Source: Intestinibacter sp964449895
GTDB lineage: Bacteria > Bacillota > Clostridia > Peptostreptococcales > Peptostreptococcaceae
NCBI GenBank assembly: GCA_964449895.1
Contig: CAYVBY010000005.1
Coordinates: 1-64,000 of the forward strand
DNA: 64,000 nucleotides
Reading direction: 5' to 3'
Both the position numbers and the translations under genes were made by a program. Of this stretch, positions 34,380 through 43,302 are shown piece by piece. The stretch's first letter is position 1, and each line of letters begins with the position of its first letter. The notes beneath the pieces were generated by a model. It was not told the origin of the DNA. It ran no database searches and saw nothing but the letters and a program-made list of their open reading frames with translations.

Positions 34380-35499
34380 AATATCTATTTATTCAGCAGA
34401 TACATTTGGAGTATGTTCAGCCTTATATGAATTAGGTGGACTTGTAATAATGCATGATGCTTCTGGATGTAATTCAACATATCATACACATGATGAACCT
34501 AGATCATATGATTTTGATAGTATGGTTTATATTTCAGCAATAACTGAAATGGAAGCAATAATGGGTGATGATACTAAATTGATAAATGATATAATTTATA
34601 CGGCTAAAGAACTTTCACCTAAGTTTATAGCTATAGCAGGAACACCTATACCTCTTATGATAGGAACTGATTTTAAAGCTATTGCTTCTATAATAGAAAA
34701 GGAAACGGGTATTTTTACATTTGGTTTTGATACAACTGGAATGAATTCTTATGTTGATGGAGCTTATAAAGCATTTGAAGCTTTAGCAAAAAGATTTGTA
34801 TATGAAAAAGAACTAGAAGAGGGTACAGTAAAAGGTAAGAAAGTAAATATAATAGGAGCTACACCTTTAGATTTTTCTATAAATCAAAGTGTTGAATCTA
34901 TGAAAGAATTTTTAGAAAGTGATGGATTTGAAGTTATCAGTACATGGGCAATGGGAAGTTCTCTAGAAGATATAAAAAATTCTTCTTCAGCAGATGTAAA
35001 TTTAGTAGTATCTTACTCTGGAATGGGAGCGGCAAAATATTTATATGATAAATTTAATATTCCATATGTTGTAGGGACTCCATTTGGAAAATTATTTGCT
35101 CAGAAAGTATTAGAAGATTTAAATAAAGCTATAGAAACTGGAAAAAATAAAGTATCTTATTTAGATAGAGAAATAAGCGAAAATCCAGATATAACTATTA
35201 TAGGTGAGAGTATTATGTCTGAGTCTTTAGCATATGCAATAACAAAAGAAAAAGGAAAAACAGTTAGAGTTTTATCTTCTTTAGAAACAGATAAAGAATT
35301 TCTTTTAAAAGGAGATTATATAGCTATGGATGAAGATGATATAATACCTTATTTAGAAAATGCAAAATGTGTAATAGCAGATCCACTTTATAAACCTATT
35401 TGTAAAGAAGACTGTAAATTTATATCACTTCCTCATGAAGCTTTCTCAGGAAGGATTTATAGAAATCAAATACCTAATATAATTAATAAATATTTATAA
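34360..35499 (+). CDS. NifK-like nitrogenase component 1 beta-type subunit
   Basis: 379 residues. The N-terminus has SADTFGVCSALYELGG (Cys19) and HDASGCNSTYHTH (Cys37), matching the first two P-cluster ligand positions of NifK-type subunits. Where the third Cys would be expected after the next strand, the sequence reads FIAIAGTPIPLM, with no Cys. A C-terminal CKEDCKF pair is additional. GTG 34351 overlaps the GGGGTG motif; ATG 34360 at 8 nt is the likelier start. Partner of the NifD-like subunit (20-nt overlap). The missing ligand suggests an altered bridging cluster, as occurs in protochlorophyllide reductase relatives. Confidence 0.85.
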   Translation: MRQIASRISIYSADTFGVCSALYELGGLVIMHDASGCNSTYHTHDEPRSYDFDSMVYISAITEMEAIMGDDTKLINDIIYTAKELSPKFIAIAGTPIPLMIGTDFKAIASIIEKETGIFTFGFDTTGMNSYVDGAYKAFEALAKRFVYEKELEEGTVKGKKVNIIGATPLDFSINQSVESMKEFLESDGFEVISTWAMGSSLEDIKNSSSADVNLVVSYSGMGAAKYLYDKFNIPYVVGTPFGKLFAQKVLEDLNKAIETGKNKVSYLDREISENPDITIIGESIMSESLAYAITKEKGKTVRVLSSLETDKEFLLKGDYIAMDEDDIIPYLENAKCVIADPLYKPICKEDCKFISLPHEAFSGRIYRNQIPNIINKYL

Positions 35500-35613
35500 T
35501 TAAAAAATTAAAATTAGATTAAAACATATAAAATTTAGTAATTATAAATTATGTGTATTTATAAAAAGTAAAATTTTTATATGTTAAAAATATAATTAAA
35601 TGGGGGATTTAAA

Positions 35614-36735
35614 ATGAAAAAGTTTAAAAAACTAATATGTACTCTTTTGGTGGTAACTATGATACCTATTTTTGCAGGGTGTTCATCATCTAGCAGTTCA
35701 AGTTCAAGTGCAAGTGGGGATACAATTACTGTAACAGATAATGGTGGTAATAAAGTTGAACTTCCATCTGATATAGAACGTATAGCGGTATGCGGTGTAT
35801 GGCCACTTCCATCAGTTTTAGCAGTATTTTTCAATTCAGGTGATAAAATAGTAGGTATGCCACCAGAATGTATGACTGCTGCAGAAAATGGTCTTTTAGG
35901 AGAATTATATCCAGAAATATTAGAAGCAGAAACAGGATATATAAAGGGTAGTGAATTAAATACAGAAGAATTATTAAAACTTAATCCAGATGTAGTATTT
36001 TATAATACAGCAGATCAAAAAATGGGTAAAAAATTAACTGATGCTGGATTTAAAGCTGTAGGTGTATCAGTTAATAGATGGGAATATGATTGTATAGAAA
36101 CATTAAATCAATGGATTGATTTATTAAGTCAAATGTTCCCAGAAGATGCTAAGTCAGATGTAGTAGCAAAATATAGTAATGATATTTATAAAATGATTCA
36201 AGATAGAGTAAAAGATATACCAGAAGATGAAATAGCTAATGTATTTTTCCTATTTAAATGTGATGAAACTACATTATCAACATCAGGAAATTCATTCTTT
36301 GGTAGTTGGTGGGCAAAAGCTATAGGTGCTAACAATGTATCTGATGATATAGAAAAAGATAATGAAGTAGAAATTAATATGGAACAAATTTATAAATATA
36401 ATCCAGAAAAAATATTTATAACAAACTTTACTAAAGCTCAACCAGAAGATTTATATAATAATACTATAGGAAGTTATGATTGGAGTAAAATAAAAGCAGT
36501 TCAAGATAAGGAACTTTATAAAATGCCTTTAGGTATGTATAGAAGTTATACTCCATGTGTAGATACACCAATGACTTTATTATGGATGGCAAAAAATACA
36601 TATCCAGATTTATTTAAAGATATAAACATAACTGAAGAAGTTAAAAAATACTATAAAGAAGTATTTGATGTTGAATTAACAGATAAACAAGTTGAATCAA
36701 TATTTGCACCATCATTAGATGCTTCAGCATATTAA
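35614..36735 (+). CDS. Substrate-binding lipoprotein of the BtuF/FepB type
   Basis: 373 residues. Signal peptide with lipobox (LVVTMIPIFAGC, Cys23) and a serine-rich tether, followed by a periplasmic-binding fold of the class III type used for siderophores, haem and cobalamin (KVELPSDIERIAVCG, LLKLNPDVVFYN, and the C-terminal KAVQDKELYKMPLG). It captures ligand outside and hands it to the FecCD-type permease at 29083. The 114-nt gap upstream contains an imperfect hairpin (about 35525-35585), a possible differential-expression element, since binding proteins are often made in excess. GGGGGA precedes the ATG. A strong terminator ends the operon. Confidence 0.9.
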   Translation: MKKFKKLICTLLVVTMIPIFAGCSSSSSSSSSASGDTITVTDNGGNKVELPSDIERIAVCGVWPLPSVLAVFFNSGDKIVGMPPECMTAAENGLLGELYPEILEAETGYIKGSELNTEELLKLNPDVVFYNTADQKMGKKLTDAGFKAVGVSVNRWEYDCIETLNQWIDLLSQMFPEDAKSDVVAKYSNDIYKMIQDRVKDIPEDEIANVFFLFKCDETTLSTSGNSFFGSWWAKAIGANNVSDDIEKDNEVEINMEQIYKYNPEKIFITNFTKAQPEDLYNNTIGSYDWSKIKAVQDKELYKMPLGMYRSYTPCVDTPMTLLWMAKNTYPDLFKDINITEEVKKYYKEVFDVELTDKQVESIFAPSLDASAY

Positions 36736-36759
36736 AATAAATTAAAGTTATAATATAAT

Positions 36760-36800
36760 AAAGACCACTAGCTATAAATTTTTATTGCTAGTGGTCTTTT
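36760..36800. terminator. Terminator of the nitrogenase-like operon
   Basis: AAGACCACTAGC (36761-36772) / GCTAGTGGTCTT (36787-36798) with T tail; A-rich on the other side, so it can serve typA too. Confidence 0.9.
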
Positions 36801-36813
36801 AAATTTATTTTAT

Positions 36814-38649
36814 CTATTTCATTGATTCTCTTTGTCTTTGTTTGTTGTATTGTAATCTTTCGTGAGCATCTAGATATTTTTTTCTAAGTCTTATGTCATC
36901 TGGAGTAACTTCAACTAATTCGTCATCATCTATAAATTCTAAAGCTTCTTCTAAAGTAAATATTTTAGCAGGATTTAATTTTATAGCATCATCAGTACCA
37001 GAAGCACGAACATTTGTAAGTTTTTTGTTTTTGCATGGGTTTACTATCATATCATCACTTCTTGAGTTCATTCCGATTATCATACCTTCGTAAACTTCAA
37101 CACCTGGGTCTACAAACATTTGAGCTCTTTCACTTAAAGCATTAAGACCATAAGCCATAGTAGTACCAGGTCCTTGAGCTATTAAAACACCATTACTTCT
37201 TGTAGGTATTTCACCTTTGTGATCTTCGTATCTAGCAAAAGATCTTACCATATTTCCTTCACCACGAGTATCATTTATAAATTCAGATCTATATCCTAAA
37301 AGTCCACGAGTTGGAGCTGCAAATTCGATTTTTACATAATCTCCTTCTATAGACATTGCTTCCATCATACCTTTTCTTAGGTTCATTTTATTTATTACAG
37401 TACCTGAGTAAACTTCAGGGCAGTTTATTATAACTTTTTCTATTGGTTCTTGAACTCTACCATCTTCAGTTTTGTGCATTAAAACTTCTGGTTTAGATAC
37501 ACCAATTTCATATCCTTCACGTCTCATATTTTCAAGAAGTATTGATAAGTGAAGTTCTCCACGTCCACTTACTCTGTATCCGTCAGTAGTATCAAGTGGT
37601 TCAACTTTAAGTCCAACATTGACTTCAAGTTCTTTTTCTAGTCTGTCTTTTAAGTGTCTTGTAGTTACAAATTTACCGCTCTTACCTGCAAATGGAGAAT
37701 CATTAACTAAGAAGTTCATTGATAGAGTAGGTTCTTCTATGTGTATCATTTCCATTGGAAGGTGATTTCCAACTTCACATATAGTTTCACCTATAGATAT
37801 ATCAGGTATACCTGCTATAACTACTATTTCACCACTTCCAGCTTCATCTACTTCTACTTGTTTTAAACCTTCGTATATTGATAATTTAGATATTTTTCCT
37901 CTAGTAACAACAGAACCTGCTTTACATACAGAAATTTGTTCACCATTTCTAACTGTACCTTTGTAAACTCTACCTATACCAAGTCTACCTACATAATCAT
38001 CGTAAGCTAAAGCTGATATTTGAAGTTGAAGGTGTTTATCGTCATAGTCAGGGTAAGCATCAACATGATTTATTATAGTTTCAAATAGAGGAGATAAATC
38101 TTCACTATCATCATCCATTTCAAGTTTAGCTATACCTTGTTTAGCTACACCGTAGATTATTGGGAAATCACATTGTTCATCTGTTGCATTTAAGTCTACG
38201 AATAAATCAAATACTTCATCTACAACTTCTTCCGCTCTTTGGTCTTTTTTGTCTATTTTATTTATAAATAATATTGGTCTTAAACCTAATTCTAATGATT
38301 TTTGTAAAACGAATCTTGTTTGAGGCATAGGTCCTTCTGAAGCATCTACAAGTAATATAACTGTATCAACAGTTTTAATAACACGCTCTACTTCTGATGA
38401 GAAGTCACTATGTCCAGGAGTATCTACTATATTTATTTTGTAATCTTTGTAGTTTATAGAACAGTTTTTAGAGTATATTGTTATACCTCTTTCTGCTTCA
38501 AGGTCATTACTATCCATTACACATTCTTTTACTACTTCATTTTCTCTAAATACACCACTTTGAGATAAAAAAGCATCAACTAGAGTTGATTTTCCGGCAT
38601 CAACATGGGCAATTACTGCAATATTTATTATTTTATGTTTAACTGACAT
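36814..38649 (-). CDS. typA: Translational GTPase TypA/BipA
   Basis: 611 residues, normal family length. Ribosome-binding GTPase involved in 50S assembly and stress adaptation. G1 HVDAGKST, switch II DTPGHSDF, G4 NKID, followed by beta-barrel and EF-G-like domains and the TypA-specific C-terminal block (RSFARYEDHKGEIPTRSNG, then YGLNALSERAQMFVDPG). Monocistronic on the minus strand; AAAGGA lies 11 nt before the ATG. The 216 nt upstream (38650-38865) hold nothing I recognise. Confidence 0.96.
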   Translation of the reverse strand: MSVKHKIINIAVIAHVDAGKSTLVDAFLSQSGVFRENEVVKECVMDSNDLEAERGITIYSKNCSINYKDYKINIVDTPGHSDFSSEVERVIKTVDTVILLVDASEGPMPQTRFVLQKSLELGLRPILFINKIDKKDQRAEEVVDEVFDLFVDLNATDEQCDFPIIYGVAKQGIAKLEMDDDSEDLSPLFETIINHVDAYPDYDDKHLQLQISALAYDDYVGRLGIGRVYKGTVRNGEQISVCKAGSVVTRGKISKLSIYEGLKQVEVDEAGSGEIVVIAGIPDISIGETICEVGNHLPMEMIHIEEPTLSMNFLVNDSPFAGKSGKFVTTRHLKDRLEKELEVNVGLKVEPLDTTDGYRVSGRGELHLSILLENMRREGYEIGVSKPEVLMHKTEDGRVQEPIEKVIINCPEVYSGTVINKMNLRKGMMEAMSIEGDYVKIEFAAPTRGLLGYRSEFINDTRGEGNMVRSFARYEDHKGEIPTRSNGVLIAQGPGTTMAYGLNALSERAQMFVDPGVEVYEGMIIGMNSRSDDMIVNPCKNKKLTNVRASGTDDAIKLNPAKIFTLEEALEFIDDDELVEVTPDDIRLRKKYLDAHERLQYNKQRQRESMK

Positions 38650-38865
38650 TTGAAAAAATTCCTTTCTTTGTATTTATAATTAATGTTTACTTTATAAAAC
38701 TAATCTCTCATTTATAACTAAGTTATTATATCATAATGAAATATAGTATACAAGGTATATAGTTTTTTTAATATATTAAAATAAAGTTGTGATTTATAAA
38801 AAATATATAAATTTACGATATGAAAATATTAATCTATATATAGGCATAATAATTTAAAATGAAAT

Positions 38866-39393
38866 TTATTTTTTTAATAAATATTCTTTGTGTAAAATCC
38901 AAGTATTATTTTCCCACTTAAATACACTAATATTGTCAAATTCACAATCAAAATCACATGAGATTAATTTAATATAATCCCAAAGGTCATTAAATATTTT
39001 TTGTATTTTTTTAGATGAAATCGTCACATGAAATATTTTGTTTTTTCCATCATGATTTTTAAACTTTATATAAGGAAGTTTATTTAATTCGTCTATTAAA
39101 TTATCATGTAAAACTTTGCCCTCAGGACTCATTTTAACAGGCATATAGATTACTCTATCGTCAAAGTGATCATAGCCTTTTATTTTGTATTTTTCACTTT
39201 TATTTTTAGATGAAAAATCATCTAGTAAATTTTCTAAATCTGAAATATCTTCTGCTTCAAAGGGAGCTTTTATTGTGAAATGAGCAGGAAGCTTAGATGA
39301 CTTTGCACCAAGCTTTTCAAAGACTTCTTTTCTTAAATTGTTGTTAAAATTACCAGCACGACCTTTAACAACACTTACTATAACATATCTCAA
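38866..39393 (-). CDS. 2H phosphoesterase (2'-5' RNA ligase family)
   Basis: 175 residues of the LigT/2H superfamily, which handles 2',3'-cyclic phosphate or 2'-5' linkages on RNA. The two catalytic motifs are HFTIKAP and HVTISSK. The start is taken as TTG 39393 (MRYVIVSVVKGRAG), because GGAG lies 8 nt upstream; a longer reading from 39453 would add unrelated residues and has no ribosome binding site. It is divergent from a cyclic-phosphate receiver-domain gene 247 bp away, which is a suggestive pairing. Confidence 0.85.
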   Translation of the reverse strand: MRYVIVSVVKGRAGNFNNNLRKEVFEKLGAKSSKLPAHFTIKAPFEAEDISDLENLLDDFSSKNKSEKYKIKGYDHFDDRVIYMPVKMSPEGKVLHDNLIDELNKLPYIKFKNHDGKNKIFHVTISSKKIQKIFNDLWDYIKLISCDFDCEFDNISVFKWENNTWILHKEYLLKK

Positions 39394-39639
39394 AATATCA
39401 TCTCCAATTTTTAAAATTATATGTAGTATATACCAAAGATTTTCTAAAATCAAGGCATTAGAGACTTAAAGTCAGTTTTGATTAAATATAGAATTTAAAT
39501 AGTAATAGATATTAGTTTAGCGATTTTTTATTTTATGTTATAAAACAAACTTTTATCTGTTATTTTTAAACTTAGTTACAACTGAAAATTATTCAACTAT
39601 AATAAATAGATATATATAATTAATATAGGAGAGATTTAT

Positions 39640-39996
39640 ATGGATGAAAGAATAAATATATACTTAGATGATTTAAGGCTATGTCCGAATGGGTTTATTG
39701 TAGCTAGAACTTACGAAGATGCTGTTATACTTTTACAAAATAATAAAGTCGGTATATTATCATTAGACCATGATTTAGGAGAAGATTCTAATGGTAATTT
39801 ATTAAAAACAGGATATGATTTAGTAAAATATATATGTGAAAATAATTGTGATATAGAAAAAATTTATATTCATACAGATAATGCTGTTGGAAGAATAAAT
39901 ATGTTTGAAACTTTAAAAGGAGCTATAAGAAGAGGATTTATTACTAGAGATATTGAGATATATCATTATCCACTAGTTCCAAATAGATATGAATAA
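39640..39996 (+). CDS. Cyclic-phosphate processing receiver-domain (cREC) protein
   Basis: 118 residues. A stand-alone receiver-like fold of the cREC group: acidic start INIYLDDLRLCP, the phosphoacceptor-like SLDHDLGED near residue 46, then TGYDLVKYI and the distinctive IYIHTDNAVGRINM block that differs from ordinary response regulators. The family name reflects a predicted link to cyclic phosphate RNA ends. No output domain. AGGAGAG precedes the ATG. Divergent neighbour of the 2H phosphoesterase. Confidence 0.85.
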   Translation: MDERINIYLDDLRLCPNGFIVARTYEDAVILLQNNKVGILSLDHDLGEDSNGNLLKTGYDLVKYICENNCDIEKIYIHTDNAVGRINMFETLKGAIRRGFITRDIEIYHYPLVPNRYE

Positions 39997-40042
39997 AATG
40001 ATGTATAAGTACAAATCGGTTTATTTTTTTAGTTAGTAATAA

Positions 40043-40093
40043 TAAAAAGTCACTTAACTTCAATTTAGGTAATGAAGAAGGGTGATTTTTTTA
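40043..40093 (+). terminator. Terminator after the cREC gene
   Basis: AAAGTCAC...CTTC pairs with GAAG...GTGATTTT (G-U tolerated), followed by T7. It lies in the 319-nt gap 39997-40315, whose other contents are an ATATCA-AAC-TGATAT palindrome (40156-40170) and the copA promoter. Confidence 0.65.
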
Positions 40094-40169
40094 TGTTAAA
40101 TATTATAAATTAATATCCAAATAAATTAACAGAGCCTTTTAAATAAAATTCAAAAATATCAAACTGATA

Positions 40170-40213
40170 TTGAAATTTCTATCAAGATGTTTTACTATAC
40201 CTATAGGGGGTAT
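40170..40213 (+). promoter_or_regulatory. copA promoter with CsoR-like copper operator
   Basis: TTGAAA (40170-40175), 17-bp spacer, TACTAT (40193-40198). ATACCTATAGGGGGTAT (40197-40213), a G/C-tract palindrome of the CsoR type, overlaps the -10 and start region. Copper-bound CsoR should leave this site and derepress copA. Confidence 0.78.
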
Positions 40214-40315
40214 TTTAAAATCTTCTAAGATCAACAAAGCATATATTAATAAAATACAAAAAGGATGTTTAAAAAACGCAAAGTTTATACACAATAAAGA
40301 TAAGGAGGATGTCTG

Positions 40316-43039
40316 ATGAGCAACATAGTAAAGGAGACATACAAAGTAGAAGGCATGACATGTGCAGCTTGTGCAAAAGCTGCTGAGAGAGCTATAAGAA
40401 AGCTAGAGGGTGTAATAAGTCAAAATGTAAATATAGCGACAGAAAAGTTAAATGTAGAGTATGAAGATGATAAGGTCAATTACGAAATGCTTGAAAATGC
40501 AATTAGTAAAGCTGGCTATAAATTAGTTAAAGAAAAAGAAAAAATCGAAAAAATCGAAATGAAAATAGGCGGGATGAGTTGTGCAGCTTGTGCAAAAGCT
40601 GCCGAAAGAGTTACTAAAAAATTAGATGGAGTCAAGGAATCTAATGTAAATATAGCGACAGAAAAAGCAGTAATTACTTATGATGCAAATAAAGTAAGCC
40701 TTGATGATATTAAAAATGCAATTATAAAGGCTGGATATGAACCTATTATAGAATCTAATATCAAAAAAGTAGAACTTAAAATAGGTGGCATGAGTTGTGC
40801 AGCTTGTGCAAAGGCTGTTGAAAGAGTTACTAAAAAAATTGACGGCGTTGAAGAGTCTAGTGTAAATATAGCGACAGAAAAGGCAATAATTACATATGAT
40901 CCAAGTAAAGTGAGATTTTCTCAAATTACAAATGCAATTGAAAAAGCAGGATATAAGGTTATAAATGAAGAAAATAATCAAAGTGTGGATGAAGATCAAA
41001 AAAGAAAAGAAAAAGAAAGAGATACTTTATTTAAAAAATTCATAACTGCAATTTGTTTTGCAATTCCTCTATTTTATATAGCGATGGGACCTATGGTACC
41101 AAAACCAATTGGACCTTGGCCAGTGCCTGAGATTATAAGTCCAGATACAAATATTATAAATTATGCACTTATACAAATTGTACTTGTAGTTCCTATTATG
41201 CTTGTGGGTTACAAATTTTACATAAACGGATTTAAGTCACTATTTAATGGAAGTCCAAATATGGACACATTAGTTGCAATTGGTACGTCATCAGCATTTA
41301 TATACAGTTTATATACTACTATAAATCTTTTTAATAATACAAGTTCTTCAATGGCTGAACATGCATCACATCATCATCAGCTTTACTTTGAAAGTGCTGG
41401 TATAATAATAGCTTTAATACTTCTTGGTAAGTTTTTAGAATCAAGATCTAAAGGAAAAACTTCAGAAGCTATAAAAAAACTTATGGGTCTACAACCTAAA
41501 ACAGCAATAATTATAGTAGATGATAAAGAAGTCGAAGTTTCAATAGATGAAGTTTTAGTAGGTGATATAGTTGTTGTTAAACCTGGTGAGAAAATACCTG
41601 TAGATGGTAAAATAGTATTTGGTCATACTTCAATAGATGAATCAATGCTTACTGGAGAAAGTATGCCAGTTGAAAAGACTATTGGTGATAGTGTTACTGG
41701 AGCTAGTATAAACAAAAATGGTCTTATAAGATTTGAAGCTACTAAAGTCGGAAAAGATACAGCGCTTGCTCAAATTATAAAACTTGTTGAGGATGCTCAA
41801 GGAACAAAGGCTCCTATTGCAAAGCTTGCAGATACTGTGGCAGGATATTTCGTTCCTTCTGTTATAACAATAGCTATAATTGCCGCGTTACTTTGGGCAA
41901 TTGTTGGAAAACAAGATACAACTTTTGTACTTACAATATTTATATCAGTATTAGTAATAGCTTGCCCTTGTGCATTAGGACTTGCAACACCAACTGCGAT
42001 TATGGTTGGGACTGGTAAAGGTGCTGAAAATGGAATACTTATAAAAAGTAGTGTTGCATTAGAACTTGCACATAAAGTAGATACAGTAATATTCGATAAA
42101 ACTGGTACAATTACAGAAGGTAAACCAAAAGTTACTGAAATAATAACTTATGGAAATTACGATGAAGATTATATACTTAAATTAGCTGCATCAGCAGAAA
42201 AAGGATCTGAACATCCACTTGGTGAAGCTATAGTTAGATATGCAAATGAAAAAAATATAGATTTATTAGATGTAGAAAATTTCAATTCAATTACAGGAAA
42301 AGGTATAAATGCAGTAATAGACAGTAAAAAAATAAACCTTGGTAATGTAAAAATGATGGAGAATTTAAATATATCTTTAGATATAGTTAAAAATAAATAT
42401 GAAGAATTAGCAAAACAAGGTAAAACTCCTATGTTTATATCAATAGAAAATGAACTTGTAGGAATTATTGCAGTTGCTGATGTTGTAAAAGAAAGTAGTA
42501 AAAAAGCAATTGATACTTTACATAATTTAGGTATAAAAGTAGCCATGGTTACTGGAGATAACAAAAATACTGCAAATGCAATTGCATCTCAAGTTGGCAT
42601 AGATATAGTACTAGCTGAAGTTCTTCCTGAAGATAAATCAAATGAAGTTAAAAAATTACAAGCTGAAGGTAAATTTGTGGCAATGGTAGGAGATGGAATA
42701 AATGATGCTCCAGCTCTTGCAGCAGCCAATATAGGTATGGCAATAGGAAGTGGAACAGATGTTGCTATAGAATCCGCAGATATTGTTTTAATGAAAAATG
42801 ATTTAATTGATGTACCAACAGCAATTAAATTAAGTAAGGATACTATAAGAAATATAAAACAAAACTTATTCTGGGCGTTTGGATATAATACAATAGGTAT
42901 ACCTGTTGCAGCAGGAGTTTTATATATATTTGGAGGACCACTTCTAAATCCTATGATAGCAGCTGCAGCTATGAGTTTAAGTTCAGTTTCAGTAGTATCT
43001 AATGCTCTTAGACTAAGAAAATTTAAAGGATATAATTAA
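40316..43039 (+). CDS. copA: Copper-exporting P1B-type ATPase with three N-terminal metal-binding domains
   Basis: 907 residues. Three heavy-metal-associated domains carry GMTCAAC (Cys16/19), GMSCAAC (89/92) and GMSCAAC (161/164). Then eight membrane segments, the phosphatase TGES loop, the copper-transport CPC motif in VIACPCALGL, the phosphorylation motif DKTGT, the SEHPLGEA motif and GDGINDAPAL. Exports Cu+ from the cytoplasm using ATP. Most bacterial CopA have one or two such domains. A histidine-rich loop (HASHHHQ) lies between early helices. AGGAGG precedes the ATG. No copZ or csoR gene is in the window. Confidence 0.96.
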   Translation: MSNIVKETYKVEGMTCAACAKAAERAIRKLEGVISQNVNIATEKLNVEYEDDKVNYEMLENAISKAGYKLVKEKEKIEKIEMKIGGMSCAACAKAAERVTKKLDGVKESNVNIATEKAVITYDANKVSLDDIKNAIIKAGYEPIIESNIKKVELKIGGMSCAACAKAVERVTKKIDGVEESSVNIATEKAIITYDPSKVRFSQITNAIEKAGYKVINEENNQSVDEDQKRKEKERDTLFKKFITAICFAIPLFYIAMGPMVPKPIGPWPVPEIISPDTNIINYALIQIVLVVPIMLVGYKFYINGFKSLFNGSPNMDTLVAIGTSSAFIYSLYTTINLFNNTSSSMAEHASHHHQLYFESAGIIIALILLGKFLESRSKGKTSEAIKKLMGLQPKTAIIIVDDKEVEVSIDEVLVGDIVVVKPGEKIPVDGKIVFGHTSIDESMLTGESMPVEKTIGDSVTGASINKNGLIRFEATKVGKDTALAQIIKLVEDAQGTKAPIAKLADTVAGYFVPSVITIAIIAALLWAIVGKQDTTFVLTIFISVLVIACPCALGLATPTAIMVGTGKGAENGILIKSSVALELAHKVDTVIFDKTGTITEGKPKVTEIITYGNYDEDYILKLAASAEKGSEHPLGEAIVRYANEKNIDLLDVENFNSITGKGINAVIDSKKINLGNVKMMENLNISLDIVKNKYEELAKQGKTPMFISIENELVGIIAVADVVKESSKKAIDTLHNLGIKVAMVTGDNKNTANAIASQVGIDIVLAEVLPEDKSNEVKKLQAEGKFVAMVGDGINDAPALAAANIGMAIGSGTDVAIESADIVLMKNDLIDVPTAIKLSKDTIRNIKQNLFWAFGYNTIGIPVAAGVLYIFGGPLLNPMIAAAAMSLSSVSVVSNALRLRKFKGYN

Positions 43040-43048
43040 ATAAATATT

Positions 43049-43082
43049 TAAGTTACTAGATTTATATCTAGTAACTTTTTTA
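43049..43082 (+). terminator. Terminator after copA
   Basis: AAGTTACTAGA / TCTAGTAACTT with a TTATA loop and T6 tail. Confidence 0.88.
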
Positions 43083-43302
43083 ATATATAAATTGTTTTAA
43101 ATATTTTTATGATAAATATTTTATTTTTAAAATAAATTAAATCTTAAAATTTATAAATAATATTGTGATATAATAAAAAAGATTACAAGCTTATTTATAT
43201 AAGTAAGTATATAGTGTTTAATATTTAAACTTCTTGATTTATTAAAGTAAAAAATATTTATTACTTTAAAAGGCTTTAAATTTTATTTTTAGGAGGTTGA
43301 AT

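Noticed and set aside
32278..35499. True nitrogen fixation genes (nifHDK)
   Set aside because: Subunits are short, a cluster ligand is missing in the NifK-like protein, and no cofactor biosynthesis genes are present.
40622..40999. 125-residue open frame on the minus strand inside copA
   Set aside because: It is the mirror of the repeated metal-binding domains, has no ribosome binding site and a low-complexity Phe/Cys/Ile composition.
42169..42564. 131-residue open frame opposite copA
   Set aside because: Antisense shadow of the ATPase domain; no ribosome binding site and no recognisable domain.
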